Shown one piece after another: positions 29,084 through 38,382 of a DNA stretch of 64,000 nt. The notes under the pieces are model-generated. The model worked only from the letters and a program-made list of their open reading frames with translations. It was not told where the DNA came from and did not search any database. The DNA is taken from the NCBI RefSeq assembly GCF_013410545.1, contig NZ_JACCFV010000001.1, positions 1,488,001 through 1,552,000 of the forward strand, given 5' to 3'. How positions within the stretch are numbered: the first letter of the stretch is position 1; each line of letters begins with the position of its first letter. This stretch comes from Pseudoclavibacter chungangensis (GTDB lineage Bacteria; Actinomycetota; Actinomycetes; Actinomycetales; Microbacteriaceae). Made by a program: the position numbers and the translations under genes.

Positions 29084-30310
29084 ATGGCAGGCAATCGCGC
29101 CGTCGCATACACCGGACCAGGCATGGTCGAGGTCACGGACACCGACTACCCGACGTTCGAACTCAAGGACGGACCGGGCGTCAACCCGGCCAACATCGGC
29201 CGGAAGGTGCCCCACGGCGCCATCATCCGGACCATCGCGACGAACATCTGCGGCTCCGACCAGCACATGGTGCGCGGCCGCACCACCGCGCCGGCGGGAC
29301 TCGTCCTCGGCCACGAGATCACCGGCGAGGTCGTCGAGGTCGGCCCCGACGTCGAATTCATCCGGGTCGGGGACATCGTCTCCGTCCCCTTCAACATCGC
29401 GTGCGGCCGGTGCCGCAACTGCAAGGAGCGCAAGACCGGGATCTGCCTCAACGTCAACCCGGACCGCCCGGGCAGCGCCTACGGCTACGTCGACATGGGC
29501 GGCTGGGTCGGCGGCCAGGCCGAGTACGTGCTCGCCCCCTAGGCGGACTGGAACCTCCTGAAGTTCCCCGATCGCGACCAGGCGCTCGAGAAGATCCTCG
29601 ACCTCACGATGCTCTCCGACATCTTCCCGACCGGATTCCACGGCGCCGTCACCGCGGGCGTGGGCGTCGGCTCGACCGTGTACGTCGCGGGCGCCGGCCC
29701 CGTCGGGCTCGCGGCCGCGACGGGCGCCCAACTGCTCGGTGCGGCCGTCGTGATCGTCGGCGACATGAACGAGGACCGGCTCGCGCAGGCGCGCAGTTTC
29801 GGCTGCGAGACGATCGACCTGACGAAGGGCGACCCCGGTGAGCAGATCGAACAGATCCTCGGGGTGCCCGAGGTCGATTGCGGTGTCGACGCGGTCGGGT
29901 TCGAGGCGCGCGGGCACGGTGGCGATGCCGGCCACGAGGCACCGGCGACCGTCCTGAACTCGCTCATGGACATCACCGCGGCGGGCGGGGCCCTCGGTAT
30001 TCCGGGCCTCTACGTGACGGGCGACCCGGGCGGCATCGACGAGGCGGCGCAGAAGGGCTCGCTCTCGCTCAGCCTCGGCACCGGGTGGGCCAAATCGCTC
30101 TCGTTCACGACCGGCCAGTGTCCCGTCATGAAGTACCACCGTGGCCTCATGATGGCGATCCTGCACGACCGGGTGTCGATCGGGAAGAACGTGAACGCGA
30201 CCGTCATCTCGCTGGAGGACGCACCCGAGGGGTATGCGGCCTTCGACGCGGGGGCCTCGAAGAAGTTCGTCCTCAACCCGAACGGCTACCTCGACGACCT
30301 CGTGGCGTGA
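29084..30310 (+). pseudogene. fdhA: Glutathione-independent formaldehyde dehydrogenase with in-frame TAG
   Basis: Read through, the frame gives 408 residues closely resembling the zinc-dependent NAD formaldehyde dehydrogenase of Pseudomonas putida: NICGSDQHMVRGRT, structural zinc cysteines CGRCRNCKERKTGIC, VDAVGFEARGHG. TAG at 29540-29542 falls between EYVLAP and ADWNLLKFPDRD, where the family has tyrosine (VPYADxNLL). TAC to TAG would explain it. The strong AAGGAGG site and hairpin terminator remain. The truncated 152-residue product lacks the NAD domain. Confidence 0.9.
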
Positions 30311-30314
30311 ACGT

Positions 30315-30355
30315 CCGGGGGCGACGGGCCGCACCGTCCGGCCCGTCGCCCCCGG
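30315..30355 (+). terminator. Hairpin terminator of fdhA
   Basis: Perfect 16-base stem (CCGGGGGCGACGGGCC and complement) with a 9-base loop, 5 bases after the fdhA stop. Confidence 0.8.
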
Positions 30356-30433
30356 GTGCCCTTCGGGCGACGACGACTATGCTCGTGTGATCGCCACCGC
30401 GGACGGACCGGTGACGACGCGACAGGAGACGCC

Positions 30434-31660
30434 ATGGACTGCACGGCGCGCGGAACGGCCCGCATGCCCGACGTCGTCGCCGAGTCGCGCGAGCGCTCCA
30501 TCCGCCTGCTCGGCTCACCCGAACGTGCGCGCCCCGACGTGGCGGACGCCGAACGCGATCTCGCCGCGCTGCGCGCCGCCCATCCGCTGTCCGAGGTCTA
30601 CGACGTCGTCGACGAACTGCTCGTCCGGCCCGCGACCGACACGGGGCTCATCCTGGCCGTCACCGACGACGCCGGACGGCTCGTGTGGGTCGAGGGCGAC
30701 CGGACGGCACAACGACGTGCGGAAGAGATGGCCTTCGTGCCGGGCGCCGACTGGTCGGAGGCGCACGTCGGCACGAGTGCGCCGGGAACAGCGCTCGCCT
30801 CGGGCGGGGACGTGCAGGTCGTGGGGGAGGAGCATTTCGCCCCCTCGGTGCACGCCTGGAGCTGCAGCGCCGTCCCGATCCGCGATCCCGGGACGCGCCG
30901 CGTGCTCGGCGCGGTCGACCTCACGGGTGACGCGGCGGCCGTCTCACCGCACACCCTCCCGCTCCTCCGCGCCGCGGTCGCCGCGATCGAGGGGGCGCTC
31001 GCGAACCGCGGTCGCGCCGGCGCATCCGTCGGCCGCCGCGAATCGCGCGTCCATCCCTCCGGCCCCAGGCTCCGGCTCCTCGGTCGCGACAGCGCACTCC
31101 TCGAGGCGGACGACGGCAGAACCCTCGAGCTCAGCCGCCGGCACAGCGAGATCCTCCTCCTGCTCGCCGCACACCCGACCGGCCTCAGCGGCCCCGAACT
31201 CGGCGTACTCCTCTACGCGGACGGCGCACGCGGCGTCACCCTCCGCGCCGAGCTCACGCGCCTGCGCGCCGTGCTCGCGGGCTTCGACGCACCACTCGGC
31301 CTGCTCTCGCAGCCGTACCGACTCGACCGCTCCCTCGTGACGGATGCGGCGGAGGTCGTGCGTGCCGTGGATCGCGGCAAGCACCGGCAGGCCCTGCGCG
31401 ACTACGTCGGCGCCCCCCTGCCCGCCTCCGAGGCACCCGGCGTCGAGACGATCCGCGAGCGGACGCGTTCGACGCTGCGGGAATCCGTCCTCGGCCAGGG
31501 CAGCGCCGACGCGGTCCTCGCGTACCTCGAGGTGCCCGGGCACGAGGACGACATGCAGGCCAACCGGGAGGCGCTGCGGCTCCTCCCGATGCGGTCCCCG
31601 AAGCGGGCCGGCATCGTGGCCCGGCTCGAGTCGCTCGGCGCGGACGCCGAGGGCCGCTGA
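30434..31660 (+). CDS. GAF-domain transcriptional regulator of the aldehyde/alcohol locus
   Basis: 408 residues. A GAF-type sensor region (about 55-190; LILAVTDDAGRLVWVEGD, GTALASGGDVQVVGEEHF, CSAVPIRDP) resembles AcoR. It is followed by a winged-helix-like region near 225-300 (LELSRRHSEILLLLAAHPTGLSG) rather than the sigma-54 AAA domain of true AcoR. ATG 30434 has an AGGAG site. Its place directly before the aldehyde dehydrogenase gene suggests it senses an alcohol or aldehyde and controls 31798-35043. The inverted repeat at 31706-31724 may be its operator. Confidence 0.8.
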   Translation: MDCTARGTARMPDVVAESRERSIRLLGSPERARPDVADAERDLAALRAAHPLSEVYDVVDELLVRPATDTGLILAVTDDAGRLVWVEGDRTAQRRAEEMAFVPGADWSEAHVGTSAPGTALASGGDVQVVGEEHFAPSVHAWSCSAVPIRDPGTRRVLGAVDLTGDAAAVSPHTLPLLRAAVAAIEGALANRGRAGASVGRRESRVHPSGPRLRLLGRDSALLEADDGRTLELSRRHSEILLLLAAHPTGLSGPELGVLLYADGARGVTLRAELTRLRAVLAGFDAPLGLLSQPYRLDRSLVTDAAEVVRAVDRGKHRQALRDYVGAPLPASEAPGVETIRERTRSTLRESVLGQGSADAVLAYLEVPGHEDDMQANREALRLLPMRSPKRAGIVARLESLGADAEGR

Positions 31661-31705
31661 CCCGCGATCGGGCCGAGCTGCACGTCACCTGAGTGCGGCA
31701 TCCCC

Positions 31706-31724
31706 GTTGCAACCCCGCTGCAAC
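31706..31724. promoter_or_regulatory. Inverted repeat before aldehyde dehydrogenase, candidate operator
   Basis: GTTGCA-N7-TGCAAC, a perfect 6-base dyad, 74 bases before the aldehyde dehydrogenase ATG and just upstream of a possible -10 (GATAGCGT). The position suits the binding of the GAF regulator encoded immediately upstream. Confidence 0.5.
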
Positions 31725-31797
31725 CCTTCGACGGATAGCGTCACGGCAACGCGCAGCATCCGCGCGCCCCCACGACGACGAAGTCGAAGGAGCAGTC

Positions 31798-33321
31798 ATG
31801 ACCGTCTACGCAAACCCCGGTTCCGAGGGTTCGAAGGTCACGTTCAAACCACGCTACGAGAACTACATCGGCGGCGAATGGGTCGCCCCCGCCCGCGGTG
31901 AGTACTTCGAGAACATCACGCCGGTCACGGGCCAGGTCTTCACCGAGGTCGCGCGCGGCACCGAGGAGGACATCGAGAAGGCCCTCGATGCCGCTCACGC
32001 CGCCGCCCCCGCCTGGGGCAAGACCTCGCCCGCGGAGCGAGCCCTCGTCCTCAACCGCATCGCGGACCGCATGGAGGAGAACCTCGAGACGCTCGCCGTC
32101 GCCGAGACCTGGGACAACGGCAAGGCCGTCCGCGAGACGCTCAACGCCGACATCCCGCTCGCGATCGACCACTTCCGCTACTTCGCCGGCGCGCTCCGTG
32201 CCCAGGAGGGCACGCTCAGCCAGCTCGACGAGAACACGGTCGCGTACCACTTCCACGAGCCGCTCGGTGTCGTGGGACAGATCATCCCGTGGAACTTCCC
32301 GATCCTCATGGCGGTCTGGAAGCTCGCCCCCGCCCTCGCGGCCGGCAACGCGGTCGTGCTGAAGCCGGCCGAGCAGACGCCCGCGTCGATCCTCGTCCTG
32401 TTCGAGATCATCGGCGACCTCCTGCCCCCGGGCGTCGTCAACATCGTGAACGGCTTCGGCGTCGAGGCGGGCAAGCCGCTCGCCTCGAACAAGCGCATCG
32501 CGAAGATCGCGTTCACGGGTGAGACGACGACGGGGCGCCTCATCATGCAGTACGCCTCGCAGAACATCATCCCGGTCACGCTCGAACTCGGCGGCAAGAG
32601 CCCGAACATCTTCTTCGAGGACATCGCCGCGAAGGACGACGCGTTCTACGACAAGGCCCAGGAGGGCTTCGTCCTGTTCGCCCTCAACCAGGGCGAGGTC
32701 TGCACCTGCCCGTCGCGCGCGCTCATCCAGTCGTCGATCTACGACTCGTTCCTCGAGACCGTCACGGAGCGCACGAAGCGCATCGTGCAGGGAAACCCGC
32801 TCGACACCGACACGATGATGGGCGCGCAGGCCTCGAACGACCAGTTCGAGAAGATCCTGAGCTACATCGACATCGGGCAGCAGGAGGGCGCGAAGATCCG
32901 GATCGGTGGCGCGAAGGCCGAGCTCGAGGGCGAGCTCGCAGGCGGCTACTACATCCAGCCGACGATCTTCGAGGGTGACAACTCGATGCGCATCTTCCAG
33001 GAGGAGATCTTCGGGCCCGTCGTCTCGGTGACGCGCTTCGACGACTACGACGAGGCGATCCGCATCGCGAACGACACGCTCTACGGCCTCGGCTCGGGCG
33101 TGTGGGCGCGCTCCGGCAACACGGCCTATCGCGCGGGTCGCGACATCCAGGCGGGTCGCGTGTGGGTCAACCAGTACCACGCGTATCCCGCGCACTCCGC
33201 GTTCGGCGGCTACAAGTCCTCGGGCATCGGCCGCGAGAACCACCTCATGATGCTCGACCACTACCAGCAGACGAAGAACCTCCTCGTGAGCTACAGCGAG
33301 GACAAGCTCGGCTTCTTCTGA
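31798..33321 (+). CDS. NAD-dependent aldehyde dehydrogenase (ExaC/AcoD type)
   Basis: 507 residues, full length. Catalytic Cys 302 in [11 protein letters not shown] and glutamate in [11 protein letters not shown] site [10 protein letters not shown]. The CTC cysteine pair around the nucleophile and neighbouring DUF779 gene are typical of acetaldehyde dehydrogenases used in ethanol oxidation. Likely acts after AdhP, turning the aldehyde into acid with NAD+. Confidence 0.93.
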   Translation: MTVYANPGSEGSKVTFKPRYENYIGGEWVAPARGEYFENITPVTGQVFTEVARGTEEDIEKALDAAHAAAPAWGKTSPAERALVLNRIADRMEENLETLAVAETWDNGKAVRETLNADIPLAIDHFRYFAGALRAQEGTLSQLDENTVAYHFHEPLGVVGQIIPWNFPILMAVWKLAPALAAGNAVVLKPAEQTPASILVLFEIIGDLLPPGVVNIVNGFGVEAGKPLASNKRIAKIAFTGETTTGRLIMQYASQNIIPVTLELGGKSPNIFFEDIAAKDDAFYDKAQEGFVLFALNQGEVCTCPSRALIQSSIYDSFLETVTERTKRIVQGNPLDTDTMMGAQASNDQFEKILSYIDIGQQEGAKIRIGGAKAELEGELAGGYYIQPTIFEGDNSMRIFQEEIFGPVVSVTRFDDYDEAIRIANDTLYGLGSGVWARSGNTAYRAGRDIQAGRVWVNQYHAYPAHSAFGGYKSSGIGRENHLMMLDHYQQTKNLLVSYSEDKLGFF

Positions 33322-33329
33322 TCCGAGCC

Positions 33330-33368
33330 CCGGCCACCCGGGGCTCCCGCCGAGCCCCGGGTGGCCGG
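33330..33368 (+). terminator. Hairpin between aldehyde and alcohol dehydrogenase genes
   Basis: Perfect 17-base stem around a 5-base loop. It would end or attenuate transcription before adhP, allowing unequal expression. Confidence 0.7.
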
Positions 33369-33436
33369 CCCCCGCTCGCGACGTCGATGGGCGACGTCGC
33401 GGGCAGCCAGCAATCCCCCTATTCAAAGGAGAAGAC

Positions 33437-34471
33437 ATGACCGGAACGAACATCCGCGCGGCGATCGTCCGCGAGTTCGGTGCCCCCCTCGAGGTCGACC
33501 AGTACGAACTGCCCGAGCCCGGGCCGCACCAGGCGCTCGTGCGCGTGCTCACGAGCGGCGTCTGCCACACGGACCTTCACGCGGCCGAGGGTGACTGGCC
33601 CGTCAAGCCGTCCCCGCCGTTCGTCCCCGGCCACGAGGGCGTCGGCATCGTCGAGGCCGTCGGCCCCGACGTGACCGATGTGCAGGTCGGCGACCTCATC
33701 GGCAACGCCTGGCTGTGGAGTGCGTGCGGCGAGTGCGAGTACTGCGAGTCGGGCTGGGAGACGCTCTGCGAGGCGCAGCAGAACGGCGGCTACTCGGTCG
33801 ACGGCTCGTTCGGCGACCACATGATCGTCGACACCCGCTACGCCGCGCGCGTGCCGGAGGGCGCGGACCCCCTCGAAGTCGCTCCCGTGCTGTGCGCGGG
33901 CGTCACGGTCTACAAGGCGCTCAAGCGCACCGAGGCGCGGCCCGGCCAGTGGGTCGCGATCACGGGGATCGGTGGACTCGGGCACATCGCGGTCCAGTAC
34001 GCCGTCGCGATGGGACTCCGGGTCGTCGCGGTCGACGTCTCCGACGAGAAGCTCGAGCTCGCCAAGAAGCACGGCGCCGAGGTGACGGTGAACGCCCGCG
34101 AGGTCGATCCGATCGCCGCCGTGCACGAGGCGACGGGCGGCACGCACGCGGTCGTCGTGACCGCGGTGCATCCCGCCGCGTTCGGTCAGGCGATCGGGTT
34201 CACGAGACGTGGCGGAACGATCGTGTTCGTGGGTCTGCCCCCGGGGGACTTCCCCGCGCCGATCTTCGACATCGTGCTCAAGGGCCTCACGATCCGCGGG
34301 TCGATCGTCGGGACGCGCCGCGATCTCGCGGAGGCGCTCGACTTCTACGCGCGCGGTCTCATCCACCCGACCGTGACCGCGCGCCCGCTCGAGGACATCA
34401 ACGCCGTGTTCGACGAGATGCGGGCCGGCAAGATCGACGGCCGCGTCGTCGTCGACTTCCGCGAGAACTGA
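33437..34471 (+). CDS. adhP: Zinc-dependent alcohol dehydrogenase (AdhP type)
   Basis: 344 residues. Catalytic zinc Cys in GVCHTDLHAAEGDWP, GHEGVG, structural zinc site CGECEYCESGWETLC, and NAD motif GIGGLGHIAVQYA. Family members oxidise ethanol or propanol to the aldehyde. AAAGGAG ribosome site. Forms a two-step oxidation pathway with the preceding gene. Confidence 0.94.
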   Translation: MTGTNIRAAIVREFGAPLEVDQYELPEPGPHQALVRVLTSGVCHTDLHAAEGDWPVKPSPPFVPGHEGVGIVEAVGPDVTDVQVGDLIGNAWLWSACGECEYCESGWETLCEAQQNGGYSVDGSFGDHMIVDTRYAARVPEGADPLEVAPVLCAGVTVYKALKRTEARPGQWVAITGIGGLGHIAVQYAVAMGLRVVAVDVSDEKLELAKKHGAEVTVNAREVDPIAAVHEATGGTHAVVVTAVHPAAFGQAIGFTRRGGTIVFVGLPPGDFPAPIFDIVLKGLTIRGSIVGTRRDLAEALDFYARGLIHPTVTARPLEDINAVFDEMRAGKIDGRVVVDFREN

Positions 34472-34478
34472 CGGAACC

Positions 34479-34523
34479 GCGCGAGGGGCGGTCGGCGTCC
34501 CCCGGGCCGCCCGCCCCTCGCGC
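34479..34523 (+). terminator. Hairpin after adhP
   Basis: 13-base stem (GCGCGAGGGGCGG and complement) with a 19-base loop, 7 bases after the adhP stop. Confidence 0.6.
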
Positions 34524-34629
34524 ACCCGTCCGGCCCGGCTCGGGCGTCGGCTCCCAGCCGGCGCGCGTATCGTGCCGGGCACGCGCACCGGTCGCCCCGG
34601 TCGCGCCAGTCACCGGCGAGGAGGCCGAC

Positions 34630-35043
34630 ATGACCACGAGCACCGCTGACCTCGCATCACGCCCCACGCTGCCGGGCGAGTCCACGTCACGCGTCGCGCT
34701 CACACCGAGCGCCGTCGAACTGCTGCAGAAGCTGACGGTGCGGCACGGCCCGCTCATGTTCCACCAATCGGGCGGTTGCTGCGACGGCTCCGCCCCCATG
34801 TGTTACCCGGCCGGCGAGTTCCTCACGGGCGATGCCGACGTGCTGCTCGGGGTCTTCGACGTGCCCGGTGCCGGCGAGATCGAGTTCTGGATGTCGCGCG
34901 AACAGTTCGAGTACTGGAAGCACACGAAGCTCACGGTCGACGTCGTGGACGGCCGCGGCTCGGGCTTCTCCGTCGAGGCGCCGGAGGGCAAGCGATTCCT
35001 GATCCGTTCGACGCTCCACGACTTCGGCGGCGACGCGGACTGA
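34630..35043 (+). CDS. DUF779 family protein
   Basis: 137 residues. Carries the family core FHQSGGCCDGSAPMCYP and EFWMSREQFEYWKHT. Genes of this family sit beside acetaldehyde dehydrogenase genes in many bacteria, as here, but their biochemical role is not established. The conserved cysteines suggest metal or redox chemistry. ATG 34630; the ORF is open further upstream without similarity. Confidence 0.88.
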   Translation: MTTSTADLASRPTLPGESTSRVALTPSAVELLQKLTVRHGPLMFHQSGGCCDGSAPMCYPAGEFLTGDADVLLGVFDVPGAGEIEFWMSREQFEYWKHTKLTVDVVDGRGSGFSVEAPEGKRFLIRSTLHDFGGDAD

Positions 35044-35104
35044 CGACGGGACGACGCACCCGGGCAGCGGGCCCGGGGAGCGGCGGGAACACGGCGGCCG
35101 ACAC

Positions 35105-35133
35105 TTGAGTCGACTTGCGGTATGGGCTATGCT
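35105..35133 (+). promoter_or_regulatory. rpsA promoter
   Basis: -35 TTGAGT (35105-35110), 17-base spacer, -10 TATGCT (35128-35133). Transcription from about 35140 gives a leader near 100 bases before the rpsA ATG. Confidence 0.7.
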
Positions 35134-35167
35134 TTCAGGGCACTTCCGTGCGACTTCATATCCGTTT

Positions 35168-35210
35168 CTCGGGCGGATACCCCGCTCCCGCGGGGTGTGA
35201 CCCGCCCGAG
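35168..35210 (+). promoter_or_regulatory. Nested hairpin in the rpsA mRNA leader
   Basis: The outer stem CTCGGGCGG (35168-35176) pairs perfectly with CCGCCCGAG (35202-35210). Inside it ACCCCGC (35179-35185) pairs with GCGGGGT (35190-35196) around loop TCCC. The structure ends 18 bases before the ribosome site and could be an S1 autoregulatory element. Confidence 0.6.
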
Positions 35211-35242
35211 CCGAGTTCCCATCCGCCTGGAGCAAAACCTAC

Positions 35243-36694
35243 ATGACCACCACCACGACCGAACAGGCCGCCAAGCAGGTCGCCATCAACGACATCGGAT
35301 CTGCTGAGGACTTCCTGGCCGCGGTCGAGAAGACGCTGAAGTTCTTCAACGACGGCGATCTCATCGAAGGCACCGTCGTTCGCATCGACCGCGACGAGGT
35401 CCTCCTCGACGTCGGGTACAAGACGGAGGGTGTCATCCCTTCGCGCGAGCTCTCCATCAAGCACGACGTCGACCCCAACGAGGTCGTCGAGGTCGGCGAC
35501 ACCGTCGAGGCCCTCGTCCTCCAGAAGGAGGACAAGGAAGGCCGTCTGATCCTGTCGAAGAAGCGTGCGCAGTACGAGCGCGCGTGGGGCGACGTGGAGA
35601 AGATCAAGGAAGAGGACGGCGTCGTCACCGGCACCGTCATCGAGGTCGTCAAGGGCGGCCTCATCGTCGACATCGGCCTCCGCGGCTTCCTCCCCGCCTC
35701 GCTCATCGAGCTGCGCCGTGTGCGCGACCTCACGCCCTACCTCGGGCAGGAGATCGAGGCAAAGATCCTCGAGCTCGACAAGAACCGCAACAACGTGGTG
35801 CTCTCGCGCCGCGCGCTGCTCGAGCAGACCCAGTCGGAGACGCGCTCGAACTTCCTCGGCCAGCTCCAGAAGGGCCAGGTCCGCAAGGGCGTCGTGTCCT
35901 CGATCGTCAACTTCGGCGCGTTCGTCGACCTCGGCGGGGTCGACGGCCTCGTCCACGTCTCCGAGCTCTCGTGGAAGCACATCGAGCACGCCTCCGAGGT
36001 CGTCGAGGTCGGCCAGGAGGTCACCGTCGAGATCCTCGAGGTCGACCTCGACCGCGAGCGTGTCTCGCTCTCGCTCAAGGCGACGCAGGAAGACCCGTGG
36101 CAGGTGCTCGCCCGCACCCACGCCATCGGTCAGATCGCACCGGGCAAGGTCACGAAGCTCGTTCCGTTCGGCGCGTTCGTTCGCGTCGCGGACGGCATCG
36201 AGGGTCTCGTCCACATCTCGGAGCTCTCGACGGGTCACGTCGAGCTCGCCGAGCAGGTCGTCTCGGTCGGCCAGGAGCTGTTCGTCAAGATCATCGACAT
36301 CGACCTCGACCGTCGCCGCATCTCCCTCTCGCTCAAGCAGGCGAACGAGGGCGTCGACCCCGAGGGCACGGAGTTCGACCCGGCGCTCTACGGCATGCTC
36401 GCCGAGTACGACGAGCAGGGGAACTACAAGTACCCCGACGGGTTCGACCCCGAGACGAACGAGTGGAAGGAAGGCTTCGACGAGCAGCGCGAGGCATGGG
36501 AGCGCGAGTACGCGCTCGCCCAGTCGCGCTGGGAGGCCCACAAGGCGCAGGTCGCCTCGGCCATCGAGGCCGAGCAGACCGCCGACCAGGGCCCCACGGG
36601 CTCGTCGTCGTTCACGAGCGACGCGAACGGCGCCGGCACCCTCGCCGACGACGAGTCGCTCGCCGCGCTCCGCGAGAAGCTCGCAGGCAACTAG
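35243..36694 (+). CDS. rpsA: 30S ribosomal protein S1
   Basis: 483 residues with four S1 RNA-binding repeats (about 35-105, 122-190, 208-278 and 295-365; each with a pattern like GxVxxxxxFGAFVDLGGVDGLVH) and a mixed acidic C-terminal tail. S1 helps mRNA bind the ribosome. Four repeats is the normal actinobacterial form. GGAGC ribosome site. Confidence 0.97.
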   Translation: MTTTTTEQAAKQVAINDIGSAEDFLAAVEKTLKFFNDGDLIEGTVVRIDRDEVLLDVGYKTEGVIPSRELSIKHDVDPNEVVEVGDTVEALVLQKEDKEGRLILSKKRAQYERAWGDVEKIKEEDGVVTGTVIEVVKGGLIVDIGLRGFLPASLIELRRVRDLTPYLGQEIEAKILELDKNRNNVVLSRRALLEQTQSETRSNFLGQLQKGQVRKGVVSSIVNFGAFVDLGGVDGLVHVSELSWKHIEHASEVVEVGQEVTVEILEVDLDRERVSLSLKATQEDPWQVLARTHAIGQIAPGKVTKLVPFGAFVRVADGIEGLVHISELSTGHVELAEQVVSVGQELFVKIIDIDLDRRRISLSLKQANEGVDPEGTEFDPALYGMLAEYDEQGNYKYPDGFDPETNEWKEGFDEQREAWEREYALAQSRWEAHKAQVASAIEAEQTADQGPTGSSSFTSDANGAGTLADDESLAALREKLAGN

Positions 36695-36712
36695 CCCGCA
36701 GCACACCGCAGT

Positions 36713-36755
36713 AACGCCGAATGGGCGGACCCACCGGGTCCGCCCATTCGGCGTT
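36713..36755 (+). terminator. rpsA terminator
   Basis: Perfect 20-base stem starting AACGCCGAATGGG with a 3-base loop ACC, 18 bases after the stop; one of the strongest hairpins in the window. Confidence 0.88.
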
Positions 36756-36971
36756 CCGCGCCGGCCTCGCGATCCGATGTCGGCGGCATACCCGGTCGGC
36801 GCCCCGCGCTCGGCCATCGATCCCGCCGGCACCCGACGCCCCATTGGTCCCGTGACCCGTCGGTCCGTCGGTCCGGCGGTCCGGCGGTCCGGCGGTCCGG
36901 CGGTCCGCCGATCGCCATCGTGCTCCCGGGTCGAGCGACCGCGTGAACGCGGATGCCCCCACCGACGACGA
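36756..36971. other. Non-coding stretch between convergent rpsA and DUF4126 genes
   Basis: Together with the two flanking hairpins this is a 328-base gap without a gene. It holds an 8-base tandem repeat (36861-36908) and no credible reading frame or RNA gene. Confidence 0.6.
36861..36908. repeat. Tandem repeat, six copies of an 8-base unit
   Basis: CGGTCCGG is repeated four times exactly, with one-base variants at both ends (CGGTCCGT, CGGTCCGC). The length could vary by slippage. Confidence 0.85.
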
Positions 36972-36993
36972 CCCCCGCGCACGTGCGCGGGGG
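36972..36993 (-). terminator. Hairpin terminator of the DUF4126 gene
   Basis: A 22-base perfect palindrome (arms CCCCCGCGCAC) 29 bases beyond the end of the minus-strand DUF4126 gene. Confidence 0.7.
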
Positions 36994-37022
36994 CCGTTCC
37001 GGGAACCGCCGTCGGCCGAGCC

Positions 37023-37673
37023 TCAGGACGCCGCGGGTGCGGGCGGCAGGGGAGGCACGGGTGGCTCGGAGCCCGAGGCCCGCGCGCGACGTGCATCGCG
37101 GATCCGCCGCATCCGACGGAACAGGACCCAGAAGAGCAGGCCGAGCACGAGCAGGAACACGATCACGAGCACGGGCACGATGATCGCCGCGAACGTGAGC
37201 CCGACGCTCATCGCGTCCTCGGTGACGCTCAGCGCGGGCGCGGCCGCGCCCGCCGTCACGACGTTCGCACCCGCACGCGTCCCCGCCTTTAACAGGTGCG
37301 TCGCGAGTGCGACGACCACACCGATCGCCACGGGCACCCACGCGTTCGACGTGAAGAACGACGCCGGGTCCGTCACGGCCGCCGTCTGGCTGCTCGCGCC
37401 GGCACCGAACACGATGCCGCCCGCCGCGGGGCGCACGACGGTCTGGATGATGTCGTTCACGTGATCGACCGCCGGGACCTTGTCCGCGACGACGTCGAGC
37501 ACGAGCAGGACGCCGATGATGACCATGACCCACTCGTTCGACAGCCACTCCCATCCCGCGGGGAGCGTCACGAGCGAGGTGAATCTGGCGAGGAGCCCCA
37601 TGGCGAGCATGGGGATGAACGCATTGAGCCCACTCGCGGTCGCGAGTCCGGCGCCTGTCAGGATCTCGAGCAT
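37023..37673 (-). CDS. DUF4126 membrane protein
   Basis: 216 residues, about four to five membrane spans (LATASGLNAFIPMLAMGLL, VMVIIGVLLVLDVVADKVP, VLVIVFLLVLGLLFWVLF). The N-terminus GLNAFIP and DKVPAVDHVND are typical of DUF4126. Function unknown. ATG 37673 has GGAAGGG upstream. The C-terminus is proline-rich. Confidence 0.88.
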   Translation of the reverse strand: MLEILTGAGLATASGLNAFIPMLAMGLLARFTSLVTLPAGWEWLSNEWVMVIIGVLLVLDVVADKVPAVDHVNDIIQTVVRPAAGGIVFGAGASSQTAAVTDPASFFTSNAWVPVAIGVVVALATHLLKAGTRAGANVVTAGAAAPALSVTEDAMSVGLTFAAIIVPVLVIVFLLVLGLLFWVLFRRMRRIRDARRARASGSEPPVPPLPPAPAAS

Positions 37674-37744
37674 TGGTGTCCCTTCCACCGGTACACAAGT
37701 AGTGTGGCAGCACACGCGCGGATCCGGCGGATTGGAGCCCCCTG

Positions 37745-38380
37745 ATGACGACGATCGCACTGACCGGCGGCATCGCCTCCGGGAAGTCCACCATCTCCGA
37801 ACGACTGCGCGAACTCGGCGCCGTCGTCCTCGACGCCGACCGCTTCGCGCGCGACGCGGTCGAACCCGGTACACGCGGGCTGCAGCGGATCCGCGAGCAC
37901 TTCGGTGAACGCGTCATCCGTCCCGACGGGACCCTCGACCGCGCCGCACTCGCCGCGATCGTCTTCCACGACGAGGACGAGCGCAAGGTGCTCAACGACA
38001 TCACACACCCCGAGATCGCGCGGCTCACGAACGAGCGCAAGGCCGCGATCCGCGCCGAGGACCCCGAGGCGGTGATCGTGCACGACATCGCCCTCCTCGC
38101 CGAGGGACGCTTCAACTACGACTACGACGAGATCTGGGTCGCGGACGCTCCCGCGTCCGAGCGGCTGCGCCGACTCGTGGAGGAGCGCGGCATGGACGCC
38201 GTCGAGGCCCGTGGCCGCATCGAGGCGCAGGTCTCCGACGACGAGCGTCGGGCCATCGCCGACGTGATCATCGACACCGCCGTCCCACTGGCGGAGACGC
38301 TCGCGCAGGTCGACGACCTGTGGGCGCAACTGGACCGCCACTCGGTCGACGACCGCACGACGGAACGCTACGGCGCCTGA
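37745..38380 (+). CDS. coaE: Dephospho-CoA kinase
   Basis: 211 residues. P-loop GGIASGKST at 8-16, DADRFARDAV and the LID region expected of CoaE. Last step of coenzyme A synthesis: phosphorylates dephospho-CoA. GGAG ribosome site. It ends 2 bases before the stop of the convergent yigZ gene, with no room for a terminator. Confidence 0.95.
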   Translation: MTTIALTGGIASGKSTISERLRELGAVVLDADRFARDAVEPGTRGLQRIREHFGERVIRPDGTLDRAALAAIVFHDEDERKVLNDITHPEIARLTNERKAAIRAEDPEAVIVHDIALLAEGRFNYDYDEIWVADAPASERLRRLVEERGMDAVEARGRIEAQVSDDERRAIADVIIDTAVPLAETLAQVDDLWAQLDRHSVDDRTTERYGA

Positions 38381-38382
38381 GC

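Noticed and set aside
14242..29542. Reassignment of TAG to an amino acid (three TAG-broken genes)
   Set aside because: lysG, the thioesterase, the EI24 gene, rpsA, uvrC, rbpA and tal all end naturally at TAG in this window, and the broken sites do not share context.
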